Notes under the pieces: generated by a model
Told to the model about the DNA's origin: nothing
Databases searched by the model: none
What the model saw: the letters and a program-made list of their open reading frames with translations, nothing else
In this document: piece after piece, positions 24,095 through 32,165 of the stretch
How positions within the stretch are numbered: the stretch's first letter is position 1
Layout: each line of letters begins with the position of its first letter
Assembly: GCF_003466125.1 (NCBI RefSeq)
Contig: NZ_QSOC01000001.1
Location: 173,632 to 237,631 of the forward strand
DNA: 64,000 nucleotides
Reading direction: 5' to 3'
Origin: Collinsella sp. TM10-22
GTDB taxonomy: Bacteria; Actinomycetota; Coriobacteriia; Coriobacteriales; Coriobacteriaceae
Position numbers and translations under genes: made by a program

Positions 24095-25798
24095 ATGTAT
24101 CAGGGAGTCAACGCTTCTGAGGGCATCGGTATCGGCACCGTCATGGTCGCCGTCGATCCCGACTTGACGTTTGAGCCGCACGAGGTTGCTGATTCGGCAG
24201 CAGAGAAGGAGCGCTATCAGACCGCTCTTTCGGTCTTCTGCGATAAGACCCAGGCTCAGGCCGACCACATGAAGGAGACGGTGGGCGAGGCCGAGGCCGA
24301 GATCATGAGCGGACACATTGTCCTGGCTCAGGACCCGGGCATGACCGACGCCATCAACGCCGCCATTGATGGCGGCACCTGCGCCGAGCAGGCGCTCATG
24401 GACACCTCGACCATGTTCGAGAACATGTTCCTGTCCATGGACGATGAGATGTTCCGTCTGCGCGCGGCCGACATCGCCGACATCCGCACCGGTATTCTGG
24501 CCGAGCTGCTGGGCAAGGAGGTCGTCGACCTCTCCGTCCTGCCCGAGAACACCGTCGTTGTCGTGCACGACCTCACGCCGTCCATGACCGCCACGATCGA
24601 CAAGGCTCACGTTGCCGGTATCGTCACCGAGACCGGTGGCCGTACGTCGCACTCCGCGATCATCGCACGTGCCCTCGAGATTCCAGCCGTCCTTTCGGTT
24701 TCCAACAGCTGCACCGCACTGCGCAACGGCATGACCGTCGTCGTCGACGGTGGCAAGGGTGTTGTCGAGGCCGATCCCGACGAGGAGACGCTTGCCGCCT
24801 ACACCGCCAAGGCCGAGGCCTTCGCTGCCGAGAAGGCAGCCCTCGAGTCCTTCCGCGGCAAGCCTTCTGTGACTGCCGATGGCATCAAGAAGATCATCGC
24901 CTGCAACATCGGCAACCCCGATGACGTGCCCAACGCGCTCGATCACGACGCCGAGGCTATCGGCCTGTTCCGCTCCGAGTTCCTGTTCATGGACTCCGCC
25001 GAGCTTCCTTCCGAGGAGGAGCAGTTCAACGCCTACCGCAAGGTCGCCAGTGCGCTTAAGGGCGCTCCGGTCATCATCCGCACGCTCGATGTGGGTGGCG
25101 ACAAGGAGATTCCGTACCTGCACATGGTCAAGGAAGAGAACCCCTTCATGGGCTTCCGCGCCGTGCGTTACTGCCTGGCCAACCCCGACCAGTACAAGGT
25201 GCAGCTCCGCGCCCTGCTGCGCGCCAGCGCCTTTGGCGACGTCAAGATCATGATCCCGCTCGTCACCTGCGTCGAGGAAGTCGTGGCCGTTAAGGAGCTC
25301 GTCGAGCAGTGCAAGGCTGAGCTGACCGAAGAGGGCCGCAAGTTCAACGAGAACATCGAGGTCGGCATTATGGTCGAGACGCCTGCCGCCTCGCTGCTCG
25401 CTGACCGCCTGGCCGAGGTCGCCGACTTCTTCTCCATCGGCACCAACGACCTGATTGGCTACACCATGTGCGCCGACCGTGGCAACGACACCATCTCCAA
25501 CCTGTACCAGGTGTACTATCCCGCCGTGCTCCGCTCTCTCAAGAACATCATCGAGAGCGGCGTGAAGGCAGGCATCATGGTCGGCATGTGCGGCGAGGCC
25601 GCTGCCGATCCGCTGCTTGAGCCGCTGTTGATCAGCTGGGGCCTGGAGGAGTTCTCGATGAGCGCTCCGTCGATCCTGCGCGCCCGCAAGACCATCAGCC
25701 AGTGGACCAGGGCCGAGTGCGACGAGCTCGCCGAGAAGGCGCTCGCCTGCAACACCGCCGCCGAGGTCAAGGCGCTGCTCGAGTCCGCGGCTCGCTAA
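24095..25798 (+). CDS. ptsI: Phosphoenolpyruvate-protein phosphotransferase (enzyme I)
   Basis: 567 residues, the normal size. The phospho-His is His186 in GGRTSHSAIIAR. The PEP-binding barrel shows IIRTLDVGGDKEIPYL, MGFRAVRYCL, IMIPLV and the FSIGTNDLIGYT block. The active-site Cys is in VGMCGEAAADP. It starts the PTS cascade. ATG 24095 has AGAGAGGA at seven bases; ATG 24089 is too close to it. Confidence 0.96.
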   Translation: MYQGVNASEGIGIGTVMVAVDPDLTFEPHEVADSAAEKERYQTALSVFCDKTQAQADHMKETVGEAEAEIMSGHIVLAQDPGMTDAINAAIDGGTCAEQALMDTSTMFENMFLSMDDEMFRLRAADIADIRTGILAELLGKEVVDLSVLPENTVVVVHDLTPSMTATIDKAHVAGIVTETGGRTSHSAIIARALEIPAVLSVSNSCTALRNGMTVVVDGGKGVVEADPDEETLAAYTAKAEAFAAEKAALESFRGKPSVTADGIKKIIACNIGNPDDVPNALDHDAEAIGLFRSEFLFMDSAELPSEEEQFNAYRKVASALKGAPVIIRTLDVGGDKEIPYLHMVKEENPFMGFRAVRYCLANPDQYKVQLRALLRASAFGDVKIMIPLVTCVEEVVAVKELVEQCKAELTEEGRKFNENIEVGIMVETPAASLLADRLAEVADFFSIGTNDLIGYTMCADRGNDTISNLYQVYYPAVLRSLKNIIESGVKAGIMVGMCGEAAADPLLEPLLISWGLEEFSMSAPSILRARKTISQWTRAECDELAEKALACNTAAEVKALLESAAR

Positions 25799-25815
25799 TT
25801 TGGTATCAGAGGTAA

Positions 25816-25845
25816 CCGCGTGGCTGGAATGGGCCGGCCACGCGG
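25816..25845 (+). other. Hairpin between ptsI and the first PfkB kinase gene
   Basis: CCGCGTGGC and GCCACGCGG form a 9-bp perfect stem. There is no T-run, so it may stabilise or process the message rather than terminate it. Confidence 0.5.
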
Positions 25846-25872
25846 CCCTCACGTATACAGGGGGTACTGTAA

Positions 25873-26805
25873 ATGTTCTACACGCTAACTGCTAACCCGG
25901 CTGTCGACATGACGGTTTCGAGCTCTCCGCTTGAGCCCGATGAGAACGTCCGCACCGGTTCGGCCAGCTACACGGCCAACGGCAAGGGCCTCGACGTGTC
26001 CTTCGCCTTCAAGAAGATGGGGGTCGACACCGTCGCGCTCGGCTTCTTCGCTGGCTTCACCGGCAAGTTTATCGTCGAGGAGGTCATGAACCTCGGTTGC
26101 CTGTGCCGCCCGGTCTGGACCGACGGTATCACGCGCATCAACACCTACGTCAACGATGGCCAGCACGAGTACGGCATCCTGAACCCCGGCGCTCCGATTA
26201 CGCCGCAGCACCAGGAGGAGCTCTACAACATCCTGGACACCGCGGGCGATCTTGAGTGCCTGATCGTCTCCGGCTCCGTGCCTCCCAAAGCCACGCCCGA
26301 CTTCCTGGCTCAGGTCATGGAGCACGCTCAGGCTCGTGGCGCCGACGTCGTCCTGGACCTGTCCTCCGACAAGCTCAAGGAGCTCGCTCACAAGAAGCCG
26401 CTGCTCATCAAGCCGAACCATCACGAGATGAAGGCTATCTTCGGTGTGCCGGTCGATACCGACGACGAGGTCCGCATTGCCATGAAGCTGGCTCACGAGG
26501 CCGGCGTTCAGAACGTGCTGCTCACCCGTGGTAGCCGCGGCGACGCCTACTTCTCTAACGGCGAGGACATCTGGTACGCGAAGCGTGAGTTCAACATCAA
26601 GTTGGTCTCTTCCGTCTGCGCCGGCGACTGCACCCTCGCTGCGTTCCTGCACAAGTGGTACAAGAACCGCGACAACGTCGAGGAGGCCATGAAGCTCGCT
26701 ATGGCCACCGGTGCCAACGTTGCCGAGTCCGTCGGCATTGGCGACTTTGGTCACGTCGACGAGTACAGCAAGCGCATTGCTGTCCGCAAGCTCGATCGTC
26801 AGTAA
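25873..26805 (+). CDS. PfkB family sugar kinase, probable 1-phosphofructokinase (copy 1)
   Basis: 310 residues of the PfkB family in the FruK/LacC group. MFYTLTANPAVDMTV and YTANGKGLDVSFAFKKMG form the substrate site, and SVCAGDCTLAAFLHKW holds the catalytic Asp (AGD). It follows ptsI, so it probably phosphorylates fructose 1-phosphate made by FruA. A closely related gene lies next to it. Tagatose-6-phosphate kinase is the main alternative for one of the two copies. Confidence 0.85.
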   Translation: MFYTLTANPAVDMTVSSSPLEPDENVRTGSASYTANGKGLDVSFAFKKMGVDTVALGFFAGFTGKFIVEEVMNLGCLCRPVWTDGITRINTYVNDGQHEYGILNPGAPITPQHQEELYNILDTAGDLECLIVSGSVPPKATPDFLAQVMEHAQARGADVVLDLSSDKLKELAHKKPLLIKPNHHEMKAIFGVPVDTDDEVRIAMKLAHEAGVQNVLLTRGSRGDAYFSNGEDIWYAKREFNIKLVSSVCAGDCTLAAFLHKWYKNRDNVEEAMKLAMATGANVAESVGIGDFGHVDEYSKRIAVRKLDRQ

Positions 26806-26833
26806 TCGAAACGCGACATATTCGTGCGCATGC

Positions 26834-26865
26834 GGCGCCCCGGTTTCGCCCGGGGCGCCTTTTTT
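26834..26865 (+). terminator. Terminator after the first PfkB kinase gene
   Basis: GGCGCCCCGG and CCGGGGCGCC form a 10-bp perfect stem, followed by six T. Confidence 0.9.
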
Positions 26866-26994
26866 GTTCGCCCATGGGGGAGACATGTTCTGCCGTACTT
26901 CATCGCTTTCACACCGTTTACCGAGTTGTCCTAGCCTTTTTCCGATGTGTGGAATATACTTTCATTAACACGCTGCCTTGTGAAAGGAACATTC

Positions 26995-27927
26995 ATGATT
27001 TACACGCTCACTGCAAATCCCGCCATCGACTACAATATCGCCTGTGACGGTCTTGACGCCAACACCGTCACGCGTACCCGCAACGCCGTTTACACGCCCA
27101 ACGGCAAGGGTCTCAACGTCTCGTTCACCCTCGATCACTACGGCGTCGACACCACGATCCTGGGCTTCTTCGCCGGCTTTTCTGGCGAGTTTATCGTCAA
27201 GGGCGCCGAGGCCCTGGGCGTACCCGTCAAGCCCGTGTGGACCGATGGCATCACGCGCGTCAACGTGTTCCTCAACGCGGGCCCCGATACCGAGTACAAC
27301 ATGGTCAACGCCGGTGCCGCCATCAACGAGGCCAACGAGCAGGAGATGTTCGAGCTCATCGATTCGCTCGACGACATGACCTGCCTGGTCATTAGCGGCT
27401 CACTGCCCCCCAACACTTCCGAGGGTTTCCTGTCCGAGGTGCTTCGCCGCGTCAAGGCCAAGGGTGCCGAGTTCGTGCTCGATATCTCGAGCCATCAGCT
27501 GGCAGACCTCATTGCCATGGAGCCTCTGCTGATTAAGCCTAATGACGACGAGCTGCTCGATATCTTTGGCATTAAGGTAAGCGGCGGCGACGATGAGTCC
27601 GTCAAGGGTGCCATGGCCGAGCTGCACGCCAAGGGCGCTAAGAACGTGCTGCTGACGCTCGGCGGCAACGGCGCGTACTTCTCCAACGGCGAGCACATCT
27701 GGTTTGCCAACCGTACTTTTGAGGTTAAGCTGCTGTCGACCGTCTGCGCGGGCGACTCCTCCCTGGCCGCTTTCCTGTCCGTGTGGCACGACGCCCCCGA
27801 GCGCGTCGAGGACGCCCTGCGCCTGTCGATGGCAACCGGCGCCAACGTGGTCGAGTGCCCGGGTCTGGGTGACTTTGCCAAGGTGGAGGAGTACAAGAAG
27901 GGTATTGCCATCCGTCAGGTTTGCTAG
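26995..27927 (+). CDS. PfkB family sugar kinase, probable 1-phosphofructokinase or tagatose-6-P kinase (copy 2)
   Basis: 310 residues, the same length and layout as the preceding gene: MIYTLTANPAIDYNI, YTPNGKGLNVSFTLDHYG, SGSLPPNTSEGF and the catalytic STVCAGDSSLAAFLS. It has its own terminators on both sides and AAAGGA before ATG 26995. It is clearly a tandem duplicate that has diverged, so it may handle a related sugar phosphate. TATACT at 26955-26960 is a possible -10 element. Confidence 0.85.
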   Translation: MIYTLTANPAIDYNIACDGLDANTVTRTRNAVYTPNGKGLNVSFTLDHYGVDTTILGFFAGFSGEFIVKGAEALGVPVKPVWTDGITRVNVFLNAGPDTEYNMVNAGAAINEANEQEMFELIDSLDDMTCLVISGSLPPNTSEGFLSEVLRRVKAKGAEFVLDISSHQLADLIAMEPLLIKPNDDELLDIFGIKVSGGDDESVKGAMAELHAKGAKNVLLTLGGNGAYFSNGEHIWFANRTFEVKLLSTVCAGDSSLAAFLSVWHDAPERVEDALRLSMATGANVVECPGLGDFAKVEEYKKGIAIRQVC

Positions 27928-27960
27928 CGCGGCACACGGTTACATTCTTTGCTTGTCGAT

Positions 27961-27995
27961 CACCCGTCTCGGCTTTTCGAGACGGGTGTTTTTTT
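27961..27995 (+). terminator. Terminator after the second PfkB kinase gene
   Basis: CACCCGTCTCG pairs with CGAGACGGGTG around a short loop, followed by seven T. Confidence 0.9.
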
Positions 27996-28125
27996 AAGAT
28001 TGCTGTCGAGCCCTTGGGGCTCAATCGTGCGCGAAGTGGGTTCGTGTGTGCGCCTTCTTCTGTTTCTTGCTAGACTTCTTGAGAACCAACAATCAATACA
28101 CTCGCAATTGCAGGAGGCCACAGGA

Positions 28126-29520
28126 ATGTGCACAGTTTCGCTTAACGCTACGCAGCCGTCAGCCGCCTCCCTGCGCGTCCTACGCGCGCTCGAGTCAGCT
28201 GGTCTTGAGGCTTGGTACGTAGGCGGTTGGGTACGTGATGCCCTTATGGGATGCCCCAGCCACGATGTTGATATGTGCTGCAGCGGCCTGTGGCAGGAGT
28301 CCAAGGCAGCACTCGAGGCTGCCGGCATTGCGGTGGTTGAATCGGGCATTAAATTTGGCGGCATCACCGCCATTAGTGATGGCGAGCGCATCGAGGTCAC
28401 TACGTACCGCCTGGACGGCTTTTACACCGATGGCCGCCATCCGCAAAGCGTGGAGCGTGCGGCGTCGCTTGAGGACGATCTGGCGCGCCGCGACTTTACC
28501 GTCAACGCCATGGCCTGGCATCCCGAGCGCGGGCTTGTCGACCGCTACGACGGCCAGGGTGATTTGGAGCGAAAGCTGATCCGTGCCGTCGGCGATCCCA
28601 AGCGTCGCTTTAACGAGGATGCCCTGCGCATGCTGCGTGCGGTGCGTTTTGCCTGCCGCCTGGACTTTGTGATTGAGCCCGAGACTAAGCGTGCCCTTGC
28701 CGAGTGCGCGCCGCTGCTCGATGCCGTGACGCGCGAGCGTGTGGGCATTGAGCTCGAGGGCATCCTTTCGACCGGCCACGGGGGAGACGCCATGCTGCGC
28801 TACCCCGAGCTTGTTTGCGCCGCCGTGCCCGAGTTGGCAGCGGGTCGCGGGTTTGATCAGCGCAGCGTCTACCATGCCTTTAACGTTTACGAGCATATTG
28901 CCCGCGTGCTGACGGTGGCAGGGGAGCTGGCGCTGTGTGACGGCGTCGCGCCCTCGTCGAGCCTGATGTGGGCGGCGTTTTTGCACGACGTTTCCAAGCC
29001 CGAGTGTTTTACGGTCGACCATGCGGGCAGCGGCCACTTTTACGGTCATCCCGAGCTCGGGGCCAAGAAGGCGCGCGTCATTATGGATCGCCTGGCGCTT
29101 TCGCATGACCTGATCCGTGACGTGTGTCTGCTCATCAAGTATCACGATAAACCGTTGCGCCCCGAGCGTTCCTGTCTGCTCAATATGATGCGCTTGCTTT
29201 CGGGCGAGGGCGTCGACACCGCCCGCCTGATGGACGAGCTCATGGATCTCAAGCGTGCCGATACGCTCGGCAAGGCCCCGTCGTGCTTCTATTACGTCGA
29301 GACCATCGAGGAGATGCGCGCGCTGGCGCACGAGCTACTGGAGGCAGGGGAGCCCTATACGCTCAAGATGCTCGCCATCAACGGCGGCGATCTGATCCGC
29401 GCCGGTGTGAAGCCGGGGCCCGAGCTAGGTCAGCTTCTCAACGCAGCGCTCGACGCCCTGATCGAGGACAACATCCCCAACGACCGCGAAGCTCTTTTGG
29501 TCCATCTCAACCTAGGGTAG
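28126..29520 (+). CDS. cca: CCA tRNA nucleotidyltransferase / polyA polymerase family protein with HD domain
   Basis: 464 residues. The nucleotidyltransferase head has GGWVRDALMGCPSHDVDM, with the two catalytic Asp, and RRDFTVNAMAWHP. An RNA-binding middle follows, with RRFNEDALRMLRAVRFACRL (in part). The C-terminal part has an HD motif (FLHDVSKPECF). It adds or repairs tRNA 3' CCA. GGAGG lies eight bases before ATG 28126. The stop codon TAG lies inside the palindromic repeat that follows. Two tRNA genes lie just downstream; both encode CCA. Confidence 0.92.
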   Translation: MCTVSLNATQPSAASLRVLRALESAGLEAWYVGGWVRDALMGCPSHDVDMCCSGLWQESKAALEAAGIAVVESGIKFGGITAISDGERIEVTTYRLDGFYTDGRHPQSVERAASLEDDLARRDFTVNAMAWHPERGLVDRYDGQGDLERKLIRAVGDPKRRFNEDALRMLRAVRFACRLDFVIEPETKRALAECAPLLDAVTRERVGIELEGILSTGHGGDAMLRYPELVCAAVPELAAGRGFDQRSVYHAFNVYEHIARVLTVAGELALCDGVAPSSSLMWAAFLHDVSKPECFTVDHAGSGHFYGHPELGAKKARVIMDRLALSHDLIRDVCLLIKYHDKPLRPERSCLLNMMRLLSGEGVDTARLMDELMDLKRADTLGKAPSCFYYVETIEEMRALAHELLEAGEPYTLKMLAINGGDLIRAGVKPGPELGQLLNAALDALIEDNIPNDREALLVHLNLG

Positions 29521-29624
29521 TTAAATTGGGACGGGGCTTTTTTAGCTACCCCTGCTGGCAGCACCGGCGGTTCGGTCGATTGACGGCTAGGGCAGCTAAA
29601 AAAGCCCCGTCCCAAATTAACTAC
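29517..29624. repeat. Inverted pair of TTTGGGACGGGGC units (BIME-like) after cca
   Basis: Two arms of about 35 nt (29517-29551 and 29590-29624) form an inverted repeat around a 38-nt centre that itself has short hairpins (TGCT-ggc-AGCA). The arms are nearly identical to those at 42592-42704 and to the single unit at 50135-50168. Confidence 0.9.
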
Positions 29625-29684
29625 CTTGCTGACCTGCGCGTTCCATAACCTGCCGACAAATTTTCGGCAATTTGTAATTTTTTC

Positions 29685-29713
29685 TTGCGCTCGCGTTTTT
29701 TGTCCCGTAATAT
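29685..29713 (+). promoter_or_regulatory. Promoter of the tRNA-Glu pair
   Basis: TTGCGC (29685-29690) and TAATAT (29708-29713) are 17 bases apart; the first tRNA begins 35 bases later. Confidence 0.65.
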
Positions 29714-29747
29714 ATTTCCTCGCAGCACGGCAGTGCAGATGTCATGT

Positions 29748-29824
29748 GGCCCGTTCGTCTAGCGGTTTAGGACGCCGCCCTCTCAAGGCGGAGATCACCA
29801 GTTCGAATCTGGTACGGGCTACCA
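29748..29824 (+). tRNA. tRNA-Glu(CTC), first copy
   Basis: A full cloverleaf of 77 nt with encoded CCA. The anticodon arm is CCGCC-CTCTCAA-GGCGG, so the anticodon is CTC and reads GAG. The T arm is ACCAG-TTCGAAT-CTGGT. The acceptor stem has a G1-U72 pair. Confidence 0.96.
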
Positions 29825-29846
29825 TTTCTTTTCTGCCGAGATTTAT

Positions 29847-29923
29847 GGCCCGTTCGTCTAGCGGTTTAGGACGCCGCCCTCTCAAGGCGGAGATCACCAG
29901 TTCGAATCTGGTACGGGCTACCA
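29847..29923 (+). tRNA. tRNA-Glu(CTC), second copy
   Basis: The sequence is identical to the first copy over the whole 77 nt; the spacer between them is 22 nt. Both are probably made from one transcript. Confidence 0.96.
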
Positions 29924-29933
29924 CGCATCTGAT

Positions 29934-29966
29934 ACCCGGACTTCCCACGGAAGGCCGGGTTTTTTA
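29934..29966 (+). terminator. Terminator of the tRNA-Glu operon
   Basis: ACCCGG-ac-TTCC and GGAA-gg-CCGGGT pair and are followed by a T-run. Confidence 0.8.
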
Positions 29967-30073
29967 TTATCAAACAACCGTCTGCAATTCCCGTTTGAAC
30001 AAGAGCTTTGCGTTCTGCTTATGGCCCTTACGGGTACAATAACCAAGTTATTTTGACTGTTAGAAGGAGTCTC

Positions 30074-31381
30074 ATGACGGAGTCCTCTCAGCATACGTCC
30101 AAGCCCCTGGTCGAGGTTGAGGCCTCGGGCGGCGATGACAATAAGAGCGCACGCCGCGGCGCCATCTTTATCGGCGTTGTGCTGGTGGGTTATATCCTCT
30201 ATCTGGTGGTAACCGGGCAGATGGGGCAGTTCTGGGCTGCTATGTCGAGCGTCCAGGCGCCCTGGCTCGTTGTCGCGTGTCTATGCATGTTCATGTATCT
30301 GTTCTTTGGCATTGTGGCCTATGCGATCGCCGTCTGGCTCGACCCCAATTCACCCGTCGGCATTCGCGACCTGATCTCTGTCGAGGCTAGCGGCATCTTT
30401 TTTGGTAACCTGACGCCCATGATGATGGGCTCGACTCCTGCCCAGATTTACCGCCTGACCAAAGCGGGCCAAAATGTCGGCGAGGCCGGCGCCACGCAGT
30501 TCACGCGTTTTATCGTGTATCAGTTTGGCCTTGTTGCCTGGGGTGCTATCCTGCTACTTGCTCGCATGCCGTTTTTCGCCGAGCGCTATGGCGACATGAC
30601 ACTGCTGTGCGTCTTTAGCTTTGGCGGACACTGCTGCATCTTGCTAGGTATCTTTGCCGTCGCGCTCATGCCTAAGACCGTCACGCGCGTCGCCCATTGC
30701 ATCATTAATTGGCTCGAGCGCATAGGTGTCTCGTCCACTAAGATCGAGGGATGGCGCACGTTTGTCGATGGCGAGGTCTATTCGTTCTCCGAGAAGTTCA
30801 AGCTTTCGGCTGGCCATTTTTCGTCCATGCTGCTCACCGTGTTTATCACCATGCTGCAGCTCGCGTTTTTCTATCTGGTGCCGTATTTTCTGATGCTTGC
30901 CTTTGGCCACCACGAGGTCGACTTTTTCTCGGTCATGGCCGCGAGCGCCTTTGTTCAGCTCCTCAGCTCTGCTGTTCCCCTGCCCGGTGGCACCGGCGGT
31001 GCCGAGGGTGGCTTCGCGCTTTTCCTGGGTCATTTTTTTGGATCGGCTTCGACCGCCGGCTATCTGCTGTGGCGCCTCATTACGTTTATTGCGCCGACCA
31101 TTTTGGCTGCGCCCCTGCTGGGCCTTAAGAGCGCCCACAACGAGAGCATCCATGCGCGCTGGGATCGCGTGATGTGCAAGCTCGGCCGCACGCCTCAGAC
31201 GCCCTCTGCGCCCACTAAGCCGCACCCCACGAATGCTGTTACCGTTGATCCCAAGAAGCACGCTCAGAAGGCTTCTGGGACCGCTAAGCCGGCTCATAAA
31301 GCCTATGTGCGCCAGACAGGCGATGGTATTCGCGTATCTCCGTCGGCACTCAATAAGAAGAAGCACCTTAAGTCGCAGTAG
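30074..31381 (+). CDS. Flippase-like membrane protein (LPG synthase TM / UPF0104 domain)
   Basis: 435 residues with about eight membrane segments in the pattern of the lysylphosphatidylglycerol synthase TM domain. Landmarks are FFGNLTPMMMGSTPAQIYRLTKAG, quoted in part as NLTPMMMGSTPAQ, and LLSSAVPLPGGTGGAEGGFA near the C-terminal half. A basic Lys/Thr-rich cytoplasmic tail ends the protein. No MprF catalytic domain is attached, so it is more likely a lipid flippase or glycolipid transfer partner. GAAGGAG precedes ATG 30074. Confidence 0.8.
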   Translation: MTESSQHTSKPLVEVEASGGDDNKSARRGAIFIGVVLVGYILYLVVTGQMGQFWAAMSSVQAPWLVVACLCMFMYLFFGIVAYAIAVWLDPNSPVGIRDLISVEASGIFFGNLTPMMMGSTPAQIYRLTKAGQNVGEAGATQFTRFIVYQFGLVAWGAILLLARMPFFAERYGDMTLLCVFSFGGHCCILLGIFAVALMPKTVTRVAHCIINWLERIGVSSTKIEGWRTFVDGEVYSFSEKFKLSAGHFSSMLLTVFITMLQLAFFYLVPYFLMLAFGHHEVDFFSVMAASAFVQLLSSAVPLPGGTGGAEGGFALFLGHFFGSASTAGYLLWRLITFIAPTILAAPLLGLKSAHNESIHARWDRVMCKLGRTPQTPSAPTKPHPTNAVTVDPKKHAQKASGTAKPAHKAYVRQTGDGIRVSPSALNKKKHLKSQ

Positions 31382-31430
31382 GGCAGTCGTGCGTTCTTCA
31401 TGATGCGGGGCATATTTGTGCTGTATGGGG

Positions 31431-31454
31431 GATAATCCTCTTACGTAGATTATC
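31431..31454. promoter_or_regulatory. Candidate TetR-type operator GATAATC-N10-GATTATC
   Basis: A perfect 7-bp inverted repeat lies 44 bases before the TetR-type gene, a typical spot for autoregulation. Confidence 0.45.
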
Positions 31455-31497
31455 TCTCATCTGTTGATGAGTGCCGGTATATCGAAGGGACACGCCC

Positions 31498-32109
31498 ATG
31501 GCCACCAGCAAACCGCGTATTGATCGCCGCATCGTTCGCAGCCGCACTGCCATCCTTTCCGCTTTCGAGCGCCTGCTCATGGAAAAGCCGCTGGCAGACA
31601 TTACGGTGAGTGCCATCGCGCGCGAGGCCAATGTCGACCGCAAGACCTTTTACGTTCACTTTGGTACGGTTGATGGCTTGCTCGATGCCATTGCCGTCGA
31701 TGTGGTGGAGATGATTGTCGACTCGGTCGAGAAAACGCTTGCTTCCATGGACGGTGACACCAACGAGCGCGCCCTGGGCGCGGCGGCGACCTTCTTTAAA
31801 ACCGTTAACGAGGCACTGTGCAACAACCTGCTGCTCAATCGCCAGCTCATCGAAAACATTCCGCTTGACGACTTTATGGCTCGCCTGCGTGTGCCGCTCG
31901 AGCACGAGATTGCCGAGCGCGGCCTGCTGCCCGAGGGCATTAAGGACGAAATGTTCGAATACTACCTGGCGTTCTTGCTGTCCGGTATTATCGGCATCTA
32001 TCGCACGTGGGCATTGTCCGATGGCTCGGTCGCCATTGAGCGCGTCTCGGCAGTCGCCAACGACCTGACTCTGAACGGTCTTTCGAGCTTGGAGACCCGT
32101 TTGTCCTAG
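31498..32109 (+). CDS. TetR/AcrR family transcriptional regulator
   Basis: 203 residues. The N-terminal helix-turn-helix (PLADITVSAIAREANVDRKTFYVHFG) is a clear TetR domain; the rest is an all-helical ligand domain of the YvdT/TetR_C_8-like kind. AAGGGA precedes ATG 31498. It lies between a flippase-like gene on the same strand and a convergent radical SAM gene. The palindrome upstream suggests self-regulation; other targets are unknown. Confidence 0.88.
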   Translation: MATSKPRIDRRIVRSRTAILSAFERLLMEKPLADITVSAIAREANVDRKTFYVHFGTVDGLLDAIAVDVVEMIVDSVEKTLASMDGDTNERALGAAATFFKTVNEALCNNLLLNRQLIENIPLDDFMARLRVPLEHEIAERGLLPEGIKDEMFEYYLAFLLSGIIGIYRTWALSDGSVAIERVSAVANDLTLNGLSSLETRLS

Positions 32110-32110
32110 C

Positions 32111-32140
32111 GCGGGCGCCCCTCCCGAGGCGCCCGCGTCT
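32111..32140. terminator. Hairpin between the TetR-type gene and the radical SAM gene
   Basis: GCGGGCGCC and GGCGCCCGC form a 9-bp perfect stem between convergent genes, with only a weak T-stretch (GTCTTTG) after it. Confidence 0.6.
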
Positions 32141-32165
32141 TTGCTGCCTGCTCCGTTATCAAGCG

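Noticed and set aside
29748..29923. CRISPR-like direct repeat
   Set aside because: The repeated 77-nt segments fold as complete tRNA-Glu genes.
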